Shown: one piece after another, positions 45,536 to 57,064 of the stretch
Position numbering within the stretch: position 1 is the stretch's first letter
Layout of the letters: the number at the start of each line of letters is the position of its first letter
Assembly: GCA_022559845.1 (NCBI GenBank)
Contig: CM040120.1
Span: 166,452,334 to 166,516,333 of the forward strand
Reading direction: 5' to 3'
Length of the DNA stretch: 64,000 bases
Source: Amorphophallus konjac
Lineage: Eukaryota; Streptophyta; Magnoliopsida; Alismatales; Araceae
Made by a program: the position numbers and the translations under genes
The notes under the pieces: generated by a model
Told to the model about the DNA's origin: nothing
Database searches by the model: none
Seen by the model: the letters and a program-made list of their open reading frames with translations, nothing else

Positions 45536-46657
45536 ATGGTGGTTCCTCGTGCCCACGTGTCAGATTGGTCATCCCTGTTGGCCCGATTCGACGCTCTTAT
45601 GGCACGATCCCTGGGTGTCGGCCCTACCACTAAGTCGTCGGGAGACCCGATCCCTATACCGATGGCCGAGTCATTCCAGCGCCCTGTCATGTCCACTGCC
45701 ATCCTACCTAATGGGATGCATACGGAGATCGACTTCATCAGTAGGGTGTCGTCTAACTGTGTCTCACAAGACATTGTTGAGTCACTCTCTAAGACCGGGG
45801 AGATTGTTCTCCGTGATGGTTTAGCTTTTATCGAGTTTCAACGGTGGTTTGGCCCCGTTAAATATTTCGATGGCGCTTGGTGCAAGATCAGCACACTTGC
45901 TGGTCCATGCATCATTTTAGGGCGAACTTGGTTGGAGGAAAGAAGTGCGACCATCGACCTGGATAGGAGGACTTGCACCTTACACCCATCTCACCTTCCC
46001 GGTGAGTTTGTCTTCCATGACGGCGTTACGCCGACCACCTCCATGTCATCACCTGGGTTTGTTCCAGTGAGTTACGAGGCTGAACAGGAGTTGATGGAGG
46101 AGTACCTAACTGAGGTTGAGGAGTTAGGGAGTGACCCCCCCCACATCATAGAGGACTCAGTTTCCACTCCCGAGAGAGAGGCTTCACCCTTAGACCCTCA
46201 TATAGAGACATTCTTACCTTCCGAGGGTGAACTGGTCATTGGAGAGTCTTTAGCTAGCTGGCTAAGGGAGGGTCCACTTCTAGATGTCTCCATTCCTTGC
46301 TATACACCCATGGGACCAGCCCTCCCAATAATACCCCTTAACTCCTTTCACACCACTTTTCGGTCCTTCTGCTTTCTTGAAAATGTGAAGGACTTCCTTA
46401 GGAGTTTAGATTATCAATGGGAGTTGACTTACATGTTGACCTTAGGGTCTGACCAACCCTATAGTCATAGCTTTACACTCCCTGCTTTGGGGTCTATTAC
46501 CTCGGTCTACACCATAGGACATATCACATCCGAGGTCCTTTTATTATTTCCCATACCCATGGAGGTTGATTTTGCCCCCGCTTATGGTTTCACGGTCCCG
46601 AGGGAGGAACCTAGCCTTCCTTGCCTTCCTCATGAGCCTCTTGCCCCATACATGTGA
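45536..46657 (+). pseudogene. Chromo-2 protein, first part: protease-like fold without active site
   Basis: Start chosen at the ATG 45536-45538 (M-V-V-P-R-A-H), because the longer frame begins with TTG. The frame runs to a TGA at 46655-46657 and continues in the same frame afterwards. Residues about 60-170 resemble a retropepsin in outline: a region ending G-M-H-T-E-I-D-F-I-S-R where D-T-G-A would be expected, then C-I-I-L-G-R-T-W-L with I-D-L-D-R-R-T-C-T-L-H, like the I-L-G block and following strands. No D-T-G or D-S-G is present. The rest is acidic and unrecognised. No gag core. The retropepsin comparison is my inference. Confidence 0.6.
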
Positions 46658-47848
46658 GTGCCTGAAGGTGATTATCTGCACCTGGGCGAATGTCGCACAT
46701 GGGCAAGTATAGTGAAGGGACCTGTCGAGAGGGTTCATCATTTCTTTGACCCATTCGATCCCCTCCCTAGTGAGCCTCTCGACCCATATTATTTTCCCCA
46801 CCTTGTCGAGGAGGTCCACTATCATACACCACCTAGGCCTTCTAGTCAACGCCTCACCGTGCAGGCATCCAGAAGCCCGAGCTTAGGGGGCCAGGGACAC
46901 ATGTCTTTTCCCCATGTTTCACCATGTCCATCGTCATATAGGGGAGATGTCATGAGTAAGCTTGGGATTATTCATCCTTCTGAGTCTACCATATGTCATA
47001 GGACACATGTGCATGCTAGGTTCTACTTTGGTTATCCAGGCCCTCCCCATGTTGTCAAGTCAGGTAGACGTCATAGGCATATTAGGTCCATATTTGGATG
47101 TCCAGGACCACCCCTGCATTCATATAGGTATGAGTCCACACAGCTAGTTCGGAGTCTACATCATCATCACCATCTTGAGGCCAGCAACGCACGTTATGAG
47201 GATTTAGCTGATGCGCATCGACGCACCCGTGAGTTCCAAGTGGGAGAGCACGTCATGATCAGGGTTAGACCTGAACGGTTCCCTTCGGGGGCCGTGAAGA
47301 AACTCCAGGACCGCGGTGCAGGACCCTTCCGAGTTCTGAAGCGAATAGGGTCGAATGCGTATGAGATTGAGCTACCAGACGACTATGGGATCAGTTCGAC
47401 GTTCAATGTCTCTGATCTGGTGGCATATCGGGATCCCGCGGTGATTCCCAGTGAGCTTTTTGGGCCTACCCCTCCTATTGAGAGCATTACACCTTCTGAG
47501 CGTCCACCTCCTCCAGCCCCATTACAGACACGCGAGCATATAGATTGCATACTGGATGAGCAGGTGACCACGACCAGGAGCGGAGCCTACCAGCGCTTCC
47601 TAGTGCGCTGGAGAGGGCGCCCTGCGACAGACGACGCCTGGATCACACGTGGAGAGCTGGAGAGGATCGACCCGGACCTGCTGGAGCGCTACTTGAGCGA
47701 CCGTGACCCTTACTCGACGGGGTCGAGTTCTTCCCACCCGGGGAGAATTGGTGAGGACACGCGCCACGCTTCACGACGGAGTACACGGATCTCGCCGGCA
47801 TCCCTTTGGCTCGGTGATCACTTGGCGGACGCGCAGAGTTATCTTTAG
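46658..47848 (+). CDS. Chromo-2 protein, second part: integrase tail plus chromodomain
   Basis: Same frame as the first part after one TGA; open for 396 codons. The first 170 residues are unrecognised and H/P/S-rich. Then come F-Q-V-G-E-H-V-M-I-R-V-R-P-E-R (near 47235) and A-G-P-F-R-V-L-K-R-I-G-S-N-A-Y-E-I, the GPF/Y integrase tail. A chromodomain follows (D-C-I-L-D-E-Q-V-T-T-T-R-S, R-F-L-V-R-W-R-G, D-D-A-W-I), about 47540-47680. The end, about 100 bp, is encoded inside the 3' LTR. The integrase zinc domain and DDE core are missing. It may tether a helper integrase to chromatin, which is inference. Confidence 0.8.
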   Translation: MPEGDYLHLGECRTWASIVKGPVERVHHFFDPFDPLPSEPLDPYYFPHLVEEVHYHTPPRPSSQRLTVQASRSPSLGGQGHMSFPHVSPCPSSYRGDVMSKLGIIHPSESTICHRTHVHARFYFGYPGPPHVVKSGRRHRHIRSIFGCPGPPLHSYRYESTQLVRSLHHHHHLEASNARYEDLADAHRRTREFQVGEHVMIRVRPERFPSGAVKKLQDRGAGPFRVLKRIGSNAYEIELPDDYGISSTFNVSDLVAYRDPAVIPSELFGPTPPIESITPSERPPPPAPLQTREHIDCILDEQVTTTRSGAYQRFLVRWRGRPATDDAWITRGELERIDPDLLERYLSDRDPYSTGSSSSHPGRIGEDTRHASRRSTRISPASLWLGDHLADAQSYL

Positions 47849-49892
47849 TTATTTATGCTTTAGGCCATGCTGGGCCTTGGTTTAGTCCCTGCGTGGACAC
47901 TTTATTTATTATTGTGGACCTTTGTAGGCCAATTGGGGCCAATTAGGCTTCCATTAGGTGATGTTAGGCTTATTAGTTAGGCAAGAGGGTTAGTGGGCCA
48001 CCTTGTGGTCCACCCTTCTTGGCCCATTTGGGCTGACCACCTTCCCACATGGTTGGCCCATTGGGATTTGCGCCCCCCCCCCCTTGTGGATTAGGGTTTT
48101 GGGCGCCCCCCTTCATCTCTTCCAAGAGGAAGAGGTGGCAGCCGCCCCCACTCCTACTTTGTAGGAGTGGAGTGCGCATCCCCCCCCCTTCCCCATCCGA
48201 CCACACCCCTCCTCCTTTGGCCGCCCCCTTCCCCCAATTGCCTCCTAGATTCTAGGAAGCCTTGCGCCCCCCCCTTTCCCCCCTTGCCTTGTGCGCACCC
48301 CCCTCCCCTCCCTCTTGGCTAGGGTTTCAAACCTAGCATTCCCCCTCCCCATATAAAAGATCTCTTGTATTTTCTTTGGAGAATTAATGAATGAATAGAT
48401 GAAAAAAAATTGATTGAGCAGCCATTGGCACAGCCACCCCTTGGAGAGGGCGACCCTCTCTTCCTCCTCTGCTCCTGCGACGGGAGCAACCCCGGGGTGC
48501 GACTCCCCATCCCCTCGGTGCGACGCCGAGGTTCTCCCTCCTTTCTACTTCGTCTCCGGTTCGTGTTCGCGAGTTCCAGATTCAGCCCCGAGTTGCAGCG
48601 GCGACCCTGTCCGGTGCTGATCGAATCTGAGCCCCCTCCTTTTTCTGTGGATACGTCTACAAGTCAGCGACGCGTGGGTCTTGGTTTCGCCTCGATCCGA
48701 GGTCGGCACCACCCGTGGCGGATTTCCTCGTGAGCTAGCGCAGGAGCCTCCATCTCTGCGCGCCCAGATCCCACCTCCTCCTTGCAAAAATCCCACAGGA
48801 CGTACGACGCCGAGTTTGGAGCTGATTTCTTCAGGGTTGGTACCTCTCGTCGTCCTCTTTCCAACTCCGCCAACCTCGTCTCCTTCCGACGCCCGAGCTG
48901 TTCGTGGCGTCCGTTCCCGTGAAGTCGCGCGGATCTGTCCAGTCCACCCAGCGCCAGAAGACCCGGCGACTTCCCGAGTTCACGGCGTCCAACCTCGACC
49001 AGATCTGGTCGAGCCCTTTTGTCCGGACCTGCTGCTCTGCGTCCCCAGCGTCCTCCCTCAAGCGGAGCCTCGTTCGTCTTCCAGAACAGCGAGTTACCAT
49101 TTTCCCCGCTCGACAGCGCGGTTCTGGAGGCAGTTTTCTTGTCCCCACTTGCAGGTGCGGCCACGGCTACTTCGATCGGAATCTGAGGGCGCCCTTTGGC
49201 CGAGGCTTCCTCCTGCGACCTAACTGCGCGCCGTCGCTGACGGCACCCCAATCGGATCCCGGAACGGACCGTGAGAGCCCTTTTCGCCGAGTCGCGCGTT
49301 GCTGCGATTCTGCCGGTCGGCGTCCGGGCCTTCCTCGCGATCAACCCCTCCACCGAGTGCCGCCCGTCAGCCCGTGTATCGGCCGCCCCGAATGGAGTTG
49401 TTGTAGCCTGTTATCTCCCTGCGAGGAGTGGGCACCATTGCTGGCTTGTACCTATTCTTTCATTGTGTGTATCGGGGTTGTCGGTCTCGGCCGGGGTTCC
49501 TTCCCCACGCCTAGGCGTGGAGGTACGTGCGACGCTCCCCCCCCTTGGCATTTTGCTTTACTAGTATGTGATTTTGTATGCCGCGTGAGAGTGTAGGAAT
49601 CCTAGCTAGCATTCAACACCGCGAGATCGTGAGTGAGCGTATCCCATTCCGTGGCCCTAGTCGAGCACCGAGCTCGGACTAGACTCCTATAGTTGCGCGT
49701 CGGCTCCTTTGCCGCTTTGATCCACTCGCTTCCCTCATAGGGACGACCGTGGACTTGGGTTTCTTGTTGAGAGACGCCTCTCTTCGGAGGAATAGTACGG
49801 AGGTCGATCTATCGGCTTGCCTTGTCGCGTGCGCGTGCTGGTCGCATTCTTTAGCGTCCTAGGTTAGCTAGCGAGTCAGTTGTCCCGCATCA
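47749..49892 (+). repeat. 3' LTR of Chromo-2
   Basis: 2144 bp, preceded by the polypurine tract CGGGGAGAAT, and near identical to 43216-45357. The shared coding end is at 47848. Confidence 0.95.
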
Positions 49893-50648
49893 CTTAGGCT
49901 GGTGATAGCTCCGCGCTGGGAGTCTAGTTTCTTTCCTCGATTGTTGAGGGTGACCTTTAGGCATGGGTTTTTCACACACTTCACGGCAAGCCATAGCTGA
50001 TTCCTCTTAGGCACACCGTTGCTACTTTGGCCATACTTTGGGTGTGTACGAAGGTTTTTTCTCTTCTCTGCTCGGCCAAGTGCAGGGGCAAGAGATGGAT
50101 GGATAAGATGACCAACCTAGGCACTCCCCAATACGAGAGAGGTCTCAAATAGGGGTAGTCTTGACCCTCAAAAATGAGCGTTCATGCAATATCTAGCCAA
50201 ACAAGGGCTATCAAAAATAAATGGACGAATAAATATGTAAAATTATGAATCAAAGGCATGGCAAGAGTGGCAGTATAGTTCCTCGCGGGACGTCATGAGC
50301 CCGGTCGCATGCGTGCCTAATAAATATGGGTCTAAAAATCGAAGACACAAAGTCCCGGCGCAACAGGTTATCTCTTTGAGGGGTAATGCCCTGGAAGGAA
50401 GTCAAGTCTAGATATCTCCCATCCTGCACGAAGCTTGTCTCCGATTTTTCTTCTGCTTCTCCCTCTTAGGCTGGGTTATATCCTGGGTATGGCCTTAGTA
50501 GGGGCACCGTTCTTTAGAAGCAGTTGGTTGTGGTAAGTCACCCTCACATGCACGTCCTGCTTAAGAGAAGCCTTTAGTGAAAGGGGTAGGAACGTCGATC
50601 CTTGGCTAGTAGTTTGAGCCCGTCTTTAGGTGCTGCGGATTGCTATAT

Positions 50649-50830
50649 CCAAAAAAAAAAATCAAATATTACCAAAAGTCTAAAAAAAATCAAATACTTC
50701 AAAAAAAATCTAAAAAATCAAATATTTCAAAAACCTAAAAAATCAAAAAAAATCAAATATTTCAAAAAATCCAAAAAATGAAATACTGTTGAAAATCTAA
50801 AAAAAATTAAAAAATAATACAAAAAATCCA
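50649..50830. repeat. A-rich tandem repeat
   Basis: Imperfect copies of AAAAAATCAAATATTTC-type units, about 20-35 bp each, over 180 bp. Confidence 0.75.
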
Positions 50831-51119
50831 ACAAATGTGTCTTTTTCATACATTTGCATTTATTTTAAGGACAGATACGTAATCTGTTTGCTAAGTGTGC
50901 AGGTTGCAAGTACTCAGGCGTTCCTTGCTATATCTTTGTGCTCTGCCTCCTGTCCACATCTTTGATCTGTTCTTTCCTTCTTCGATCCACTCTCTCGATC
51001 TGTTCCGAAGCTCATGTCCTTCTCAGTTTTTGTTTGCAATGATCATATCTTTATGAGAGGGCTTTGCCTCACGATTATGAACCTGGCGGTTCTTCTTCAT
51101 TCTGATATTGAGTTTTGAT

Positions 51120-51430
51120 TGAAGGGCATATCTGTTTATGTCTTTTATCCCGCCGTGTCCTTGTCACGTGTTTATGTCCTACCGTGTTGTCCCACACATG
51201 TTGTTTTGTCCTTCACCGAGTGTTGTTAGTTGTCTTGCACATGTTGTTAGTCACCCCTTTATGTCCCATGTTCTTGTCCCAACCATGTGGTCATCCGTCA
51301 TGTTCTTGTCCCAACCGTGTGTTGTCCCACCGCATTGTTGTCTTGTAACACCGTGTTCATGCATGCATGTTGTTCGTTCATGCCATTGCATATGTGCTCG
51401 TGTGCCTTTGTTATGTTATGTTGCATAATC
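51120..51430. repeat. Degenerate GT/TC-rich repeat with CATGTT and TTGTCCC words
   Basis: Repeated phrases such as CATGTTCTTGTCCCAACC (near 51267 and 51299) and looser relatives from 51150 to 51370. The open frames through it are not genes. Confidence 0.6.
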
Positions 51431-52418
51431 TCCCATTTCATTTGACCGTTATGTTATGTCGTGTTGTTTGTCGTTCAGTTGATAGTTATGTTATTTTGTC
51501 TATGTTTACACTTGCTTGTTTATCATATTTGTCTTATATATGAAAAAATGAAAAAAAATTCAAAAAATAAAAATCAAAAAAATGCCATTTCACCTGCACA
51601 GGTAAGTCAGGTATGGCCTTCTATCCCTAATCCCTTATTGCATTAATTATATGGTATTATGTTATATTATTTCAAGAGCCGACAGGTTATCTACGTGTCC
51701 CAGGATTTGATGTTCCCCTTCAACAAAAACGATGATGATCCAGGCTCATGTACCTAACCTTCGGATAGGCCGTTAAGTTGGGATGTCACGAGGAGGACGG
51801 TTCTATCCGCACACTGTGGTTGCGGACGGTATCTTGACTCTGACGTTCCCAGCTTAGCAATACTACTCTTGAATATTTTATATTTTAATCTTTCTTGGCA
51901 TTTGTTTTAACGGTTTCCTTTATTTTAGCCCAGCATGCATCATATGAATCCTTTTGAGCTTTCATGCCCCATGGTTTGCTTAAGAAATGTCCCGTCGGTA
52001 ATGGTCAGCTATGTGTTCGGACGCTCGAGTAAGAGGAACTAATTCCACTCTGAATTCGAAGGTTTTCTTTGGTCGATTCGTTTGGTCCGGTTGATTGAAA
52101 GGTCCTCGTCTGGAGCTTTAGCCTTTTTTCTTTTGTGGCCCCCTCATTGGACCGCGGGATTGTGTCCCCCGTGAGGTCGGTCTTGTCGATTTGTTTTATT
52201 TAGTTTAGTTTCTCCAGATTTGGCGTCACTTTCAGTTAACTATTCCCGGCGTTTGGTTCAAGGTTTTTCGGAAGATTCTCATCACTTGTTGGTAAAAACG
52301 GGTGTCGTTTTACCTTAACGCCCGCTTTTTCGGTCCACTCCGCTGCATTTTCGCTCCACATCCATGTTCCATGTCACCTCCGCTTCACCTCCGCTCACTC
52401 CCCTGCAAAGAGGATGTT

Positions 52419-52431
52419 AAGGAGGGGCATC
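52419..52431 (+). other. Polypurine tract of Tat-3
   Basis: AAGGAGGGGCATC directly before the 3' LTR start; the counterpart in Tat-2 is at 33220-33232. Confidence 0.8.
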
Positions 52432-53227
52432 TGTTGACACCCGTTTTATACCGATAATTTGAGTCGTTTCTCTTACTCCCATTAGTTGATGCCTCGAGTT
52501 GACCATCATTCATTGGGCCATTTTTTGTGGCACATCTTGGGCTCATTTTATGGGTCGTCTCCCTCCTTGGTGAAGTCCGTGGCGATTCAGGGCTTAATGG
52601 GCCTTGGCTTTGGTCAATTGAACGTTTCATAGCATAAATGGCCCAACCTCAGCCGTTCAGAAAATGAGCGGTTGAATATGGACCGTTCATACATTTTGTT
52701 AATTTCTGAGGTCTTTTCTGAATATTCACCGACAGGCTGTGGTGCGGCCCTATTAGGACCGTTCAAACCAATGGACGGGCTTATTACAACCGCCTATACC
52801 TCAGAGTCCTACGCACGCCCATTTTCTCAGATAATTATCCAATTATCCGAATTATCACCGACAGGGTGAAACGGTTGGCTATTGGCCGCTCTACACTAGA
52901 ACGGTCTCACTAGAACCATTCACCTTTGAGGGTCCAACGGCGGGCTTTTCGGCCAGTTAGAGAGATAATTGGGTTGATTTTCTGATTATCCAAATTTCCA
53001 CCTACAGCTTGGACGGTCTGAACCAGACCGCCCAAATGTTGCGCGGTCTATCGTAAGACCGCTCATCCCATCGGATGAGGCTTTTTAACAGACTTTTATC
53101 TCTTTTATTCATAGCTTTATCCCCAGTTTGTTTTGATGATTTCTCCGTGGATAATTAACCATTTTTGATGCCGTTTCGACTGGATAAGAGATTATGACAA
53201 TATCTATTATTTATCTTTTATAATCTC
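52432..53227 (+). repeat. 3' LTR of Tat-3, first 796 bp
   Basis: Matches 35972-36767 without length change and about 97% by eye. It ends with ATCTC (53223-53227), the target site of Sire-2. Confidence 0.95.
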
Positions 53228-53484
53228 TGTTGCATCTCTGTAGTTTTGATGATGACTAACACTATGAATCAAATTATTTTTATGATAATTATTTTGATGC
53301 TCCTTGATGAATGATAAAGATCCTGCATTGTCTAAATATTCTTAGGATCTAATGTTGTTGTCTTGCATGCACATCTATGGATCAAATGCTTTTTCATCAT
53401 GCTTTTCTGATTTAATGCTCCTCTATCATGTTCACCCATGAGCTCATACTTATTTGTCTTGTTTATGTGGGTTCTGTGCATTTA

Positions 53485-53865
53485 GTGCGTTGACGCACTT
53501 GGCTGGCTACGTAGATGCAATAGTGCGTCTTTCACTTGCTGTTTTGTCCACTGCATCGACGATGTCACTGGATGCGTTGACACATTGGCCTATTGCCAGG
53601 GGCGTGAGCATTTCCTTTAAGTAGTTGAGGCGACGTTGCACGATGGAAGCGTCGACGCCTTGAGCGTCTCGCCTAAGGAGCTGAGGCGACGCTGCATGAT
53701 GGAAGCGTCGACGCCTTGAGCTTATGACCCAAGGTCTTATGATCAACAACCAAGCAGACGCGGCGACGCTGTCACTAATGCGTTGACGCATTAGTGTGTT
53801 TTATCAAGGGACCTGTTCTCCATTATATCCATTGCGTTAACGCCTTGGCTTTAGTGCGTTGACGC
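53485..53865. repeat. Array of GCGTYRACGC palindromes in Sire-2 U3
   Basis: GTGCGTTGACGCAC at 53485, GCGTCGACGC at 53649 and 53705, a 24-bp near-perfect palindrome at 53773-53796 centred on GCGTTGACGC, GCGTTAACGC at 53834 and GCGTTGACGC at 53856. Partial copies lie near 53551, 53573 and 53761. All recur 8353 bp downstream in the 3' LTR. They contain TGACG/CGTCA words, which plant bZIP (TGA) factors can bind. Confidence 0.9.
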
Positions 53866-54107
53866 GTTCTTCAGTCCTTTGATAAGTCCCGTGCAATCTG
53901 TGTGAACAAATGTATGACTTGAATATTTCTGAGATTGACTGAATGTTCTCTGAGACCTTACAGGGACTTAAAGACAAATTGGAGCTTTATTCCAATCATG
54001 TGAGCACGTGATTTGAGGGAATAATCGTCTAACACGTGGCTCGGCTCATCTGGAAGCATCTCTTCGCGTGTGACTCCCACACCCTCAGTCTCTCGTGAGC
54101 TTGGACA

Positions 54108-54115
54108 TATATATA
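54108..54115 (+). promoter_or_regulatory. TATA box of Sire-2 LTRs
   Basis: TATATATA about 240 bp after the palindromes; the copy in the 3' LTR is at 62461-62468. Confidence 0.7.
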
Positions 54116-54375
54116 GGAAGGGTTCTGCTCCTAAAAAGCTGCTGAAGCCGCAGAAGAGAGGGCTTGGCCAGAGCAAGAGGAAGAAGAGGAGGAGCCATCC
54201 TGATCCATTCGTTGAGCGTACCTGAAAAGAGAGAGTGGTGAAGGAGAGGATGGGTTTCTGCTACGTTCTGTTTATGCTTCTCTAAGAAGCTACATTGGTT
54301 CTCTGTTTGATTGCTCTTCGATATTTCTTTATGTTTTCAGTTGTTTGTTCTTAAATTCCGATACTCTGTTTTATC

Positions 54376-54620
54376 GTTCCCTCTAGGTGTAGAGGAAGAG
54401 AGGTGAATCCTCTGGGTTGCATTGTGGTTCCCTCTGAATCAGATCAGAGGAAGGGAGGTGGTCTCCGGGGTTGTTGTGTTCAGATAGTGAGGAGGCTATC
54501 TGGGTTGTTCCCTCCGGCTGTGGAGGAAGAGAGACAGCGTCTCTGATTTGCAGTGAGTGTGGGTCACTACTGGGTTCCCTCTTGTCTAAGAGGAAGGGAG
54601 AGTTATCTCCAGGTCAGGTC
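54376..54620. repeat. Imperfect tandem repeats in the transcribed part of the Sire-2 LTR
   Basis: Four units start GTTCCCTC (54376, 54427, 54507, 54574) and each is followed within 10-20 bp by GAGGAAG(A/G)GAG. The CCCTC and GAGGA parts can pair, so each unit can form a stem. Confidence 0.75.
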
Positions 54621-55130
54621 TTGTGGTGTGAGACCTGGGTGCAAGCTGTGAGTTCAGCGTCTGTAGGGATTTCGATCCCCAAGCTGTGGATCAGCGTGTT
54701 GTTGGCAGACTGAGTCTGCGGTTCTTTCTTGTGAAAGGGAAGCCTCACTCGGCCTTGAGTGAGGGATGGACGTAAGTCTGCAGGTTGCAGACTGAACCAT
54801 CTAAACCTCTTGTTCTCTGTGGTGTGGTTGTGCGCATCTATTTCCTTTATGCTTCTGTCTGGTTTCATGAAGTAAGTGTGATTGTTGATGATCGGAACCT
54901 TGGTCTGACTGCTCGCTTAGTGCTTGTGCATATGTGCTGATGAAATTCTGAATGATATATGTTCTGTGCTCGTGATGTGCCTTATCTTGTTTAAGGTTTC
55001 TGATCATTCATATTGTCAGTCCTCCTAGCCAATTTCATCTTGTAAGATCTCCTCGGCTCGGATAATTTTTTTTTAAACGGTGATCTATTCATCCCCTCCC
55101 CTTCTAGCTCACCGTCCTCTTGCTTAACAG

Positions 55131-55144
55131 TTGGTATCAGAGAA
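55131..55144 (+). other. Primer-binding site of Sire-2 (initiator Met tRNA)
   Basis: TTGGTATCAGAGAAGG region: TGGTATCAGAG starts 2 nt after the LTR end. Confidence 0.9.
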
Positions 55145-55156
55145 GGTTTACCCGAG

Positions 55157-57064
55157 ATGTGGTCCAACGACCAGGGTAATCCTGGAACCAGTGGTCCTCG
55201 CAGCTACATAGCTGAAGGATAGTCAATCTCCCGTCCCCCATATTTTGATGGTTCTAATTATTTCTTTTGGAAAAACAGGATGGAAGTTTTCATCCGATCT
55301 GAGAGTCACAAGCTGTGGAGAGTCATTACAACTGGACCTTATGATTTACCTCCGAATGAGGAGATGTGGTCTGAAGAACAAGTCAAATTATCCGGACTGA
55401 ACTGGTCTGTGCTCAACATCATCCAGTGCGCAGTTCACCCTGAAGAATATGCCTGAATTTCGGCGTGCAAGACAGCTAAGAAGATGTGGGATGAACTAGC
55501 GCTGATTTACGAGGGTACCTCTCAGGTCAGAGCTACCAAGGTAAACTACCTAACCTCTGAGTATGAATTATTCAAGATGAAGTCAGAGGAGAGCGTGACT
55601 GATATGTACGCTAGACTGTCACTGATCACAAACAGCCTCAAGGGGTTTGGAAAGGAAATATCTGAAGGGGATATAGTCAGGAAGATCTTGAGATCTTTGA
55701 CTCCAGCGTGGCACACAAAGGCCACTGTGATAGAGGAATCGAAGGATTTAACAACCATGACTGTCACTGAACTCATAGGGTCTCTTATGACCTATGAGAT
55801 AAATCTCAAGAAAACAGGAGAAGGAAGTGACAGAAAGGGCAAGAATGTTGCTCTTAAAGTTGAACGACACAGCAGCAGCAGCAGCAGTAGCAGCAGTGGA
55901 GACTCTGATGGAATTCCAGACCTTGACAGAAGTGAAAAAGCTTTGCTCACACGACAGTTCAGGAAATTTCTGAAAATGAAGGGAAAATCATATGGGAGAA
56001 GAAGAAACTACTCATCAGGTAAATATCCGAACAATGGCAATGACAAGGATAGGAATGCTAAAAGTGTGATGTGTTATCATTGTAGGAACTTTGGGCACAT
56101 GAAGCAAGATTGCCCTGAGCTTCAGAAGAAGACACTGGATTACCATAAGAAAGGCTCCAAAGTGTACAAGAAAAAGCCAAAAGCTATGGCATGCACTTGG
56201 AGCGATGAAGAAGAAGACTCAGAGACTAATTCCTCAGAAAAGGAGACTGAAGGAGTATGTCTGATGGCCGACGAGGAAAATGAGGTAATCAATCCCTTTG
56301 TGACTTACTCTATTGATGACTGGGAAGATAAGTATGGTGAACTGCTAGATATGTACAATGCCTTAGCTAAAGAACATAGAGTCACCAAACGCAAACTCAA
56401 TGTGGTTAATGAAGAACAAGAACTCATCAAGATAGAAAATTCCAAACTGATAGCTGAATTAGCTCAAATGGAAAATGTAAGAAATGAGAACAATCTTGTT
56501 AAAAATGAGCTTGAAAAACTTAGAAAATAGCTTGATGAAACCAATCAACATACTGAAGAAAACCTGAGACAAAATGACTTACTCAGGGAAGGGTATGAAG
56601 CTGTTAAAAGAGTCAATGATGAATTGCTGGAAAATAATATATGTCTGCGGAAGGAGTTGGAAGATAAGAAGAAAACTCTTGAGAGGTTTGTTTTGGGAGA
56701 GAGTAATTTGAATGCCTTGTTAGGCACCAAAGTAAACTTTAACAGAGAGGGGTTGGGTTTCAACCCAAGTAAGAAGGAAGCATTTGGGGTAAAAACCACT
56801 ACTTTCTACACTGAGAAAGGAAAAGAGAAATTGGACATTCCATCCAGTTCCAAAACTACTGAACAACAAAAAAACATCCATAGACAACATGCTGATTTTG
56901 GAAAAAATATCTTCAAGAAATTCAACAAGCCCACGCACCAGAAGCAAGGTGTCTGTCAATTCAACAACTATGACTCTAATAAAAGAATGGGCTATTTTAA
57001 AAGAAACATGGGAACGTCTAACTACACACAGAATACTGTCAATAAAATGCCTTCATCTAGATAG
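55157..57064 (+). pseudogene. gag: gag of Sire-2
   Basis: ATG at 55157. One frame throughout, with stops at 55220 (TAG), 55454 (TGA), 56528 (TAG) and 57062 (TAG). The core has R-P-P-Y-F-D-G-S-N-Y and F-W-K-N-R-M-E-V-F, then T-A-K-K-M-W-D, L-I-Y-E-G-T-S-Q-V and D-L-T-T-M-T-V-T-E-L-I-G-S-L. A serine tract (near 55870) precedes the knuckle C-Y-H-C-R-N-F-G-H-M-K-Q-D-C (56072-56113). A long coiled coil follows (56330-56680). An intact gag would form particles and package RNA. Confidence 0.9.

Larger units (their letters stand above)
43216..49892 (+). mobile_element. Chromo-2: complete, young, non-autonomous chromovirus
   Basis: 5' LTR 43216-45357, 3' LTR 47749-49892, target duplication CTTAG on both sides (43211-43215, 49893-49897). 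The LTRs differ by about seven substitutions and one 2-bp C-run change in 2142 bp by eye, so insertion was recent. The 2391-bp internal part has a Met-tRNA site and one long frame; gag core, RT, RNase H and integrase core are absent. Confidence 0.95.
49898..52418 (+). other. 3' internal non-coding region of Tat-3
   Basis: Continues Tat-3 after Chromo-2. No pol motif on either strand. It holds an A-rich repeat (50649-50830), a degenerate TGTTGTCC-type repeat (51120-51430), then 51590-52431, which matches Tat-2. Confidence 0.7.
53228..55129 (+). repeat. 5' LTR of Sire-2
   Basis: TGTTGCATCTC ... CTTAACA, 1902 bp. U3 carries palindromes (53485-53865), TATA at 54108-54115, and tandem repeats in the transcribed part (54376-54620). 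Confidence 0.97.
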
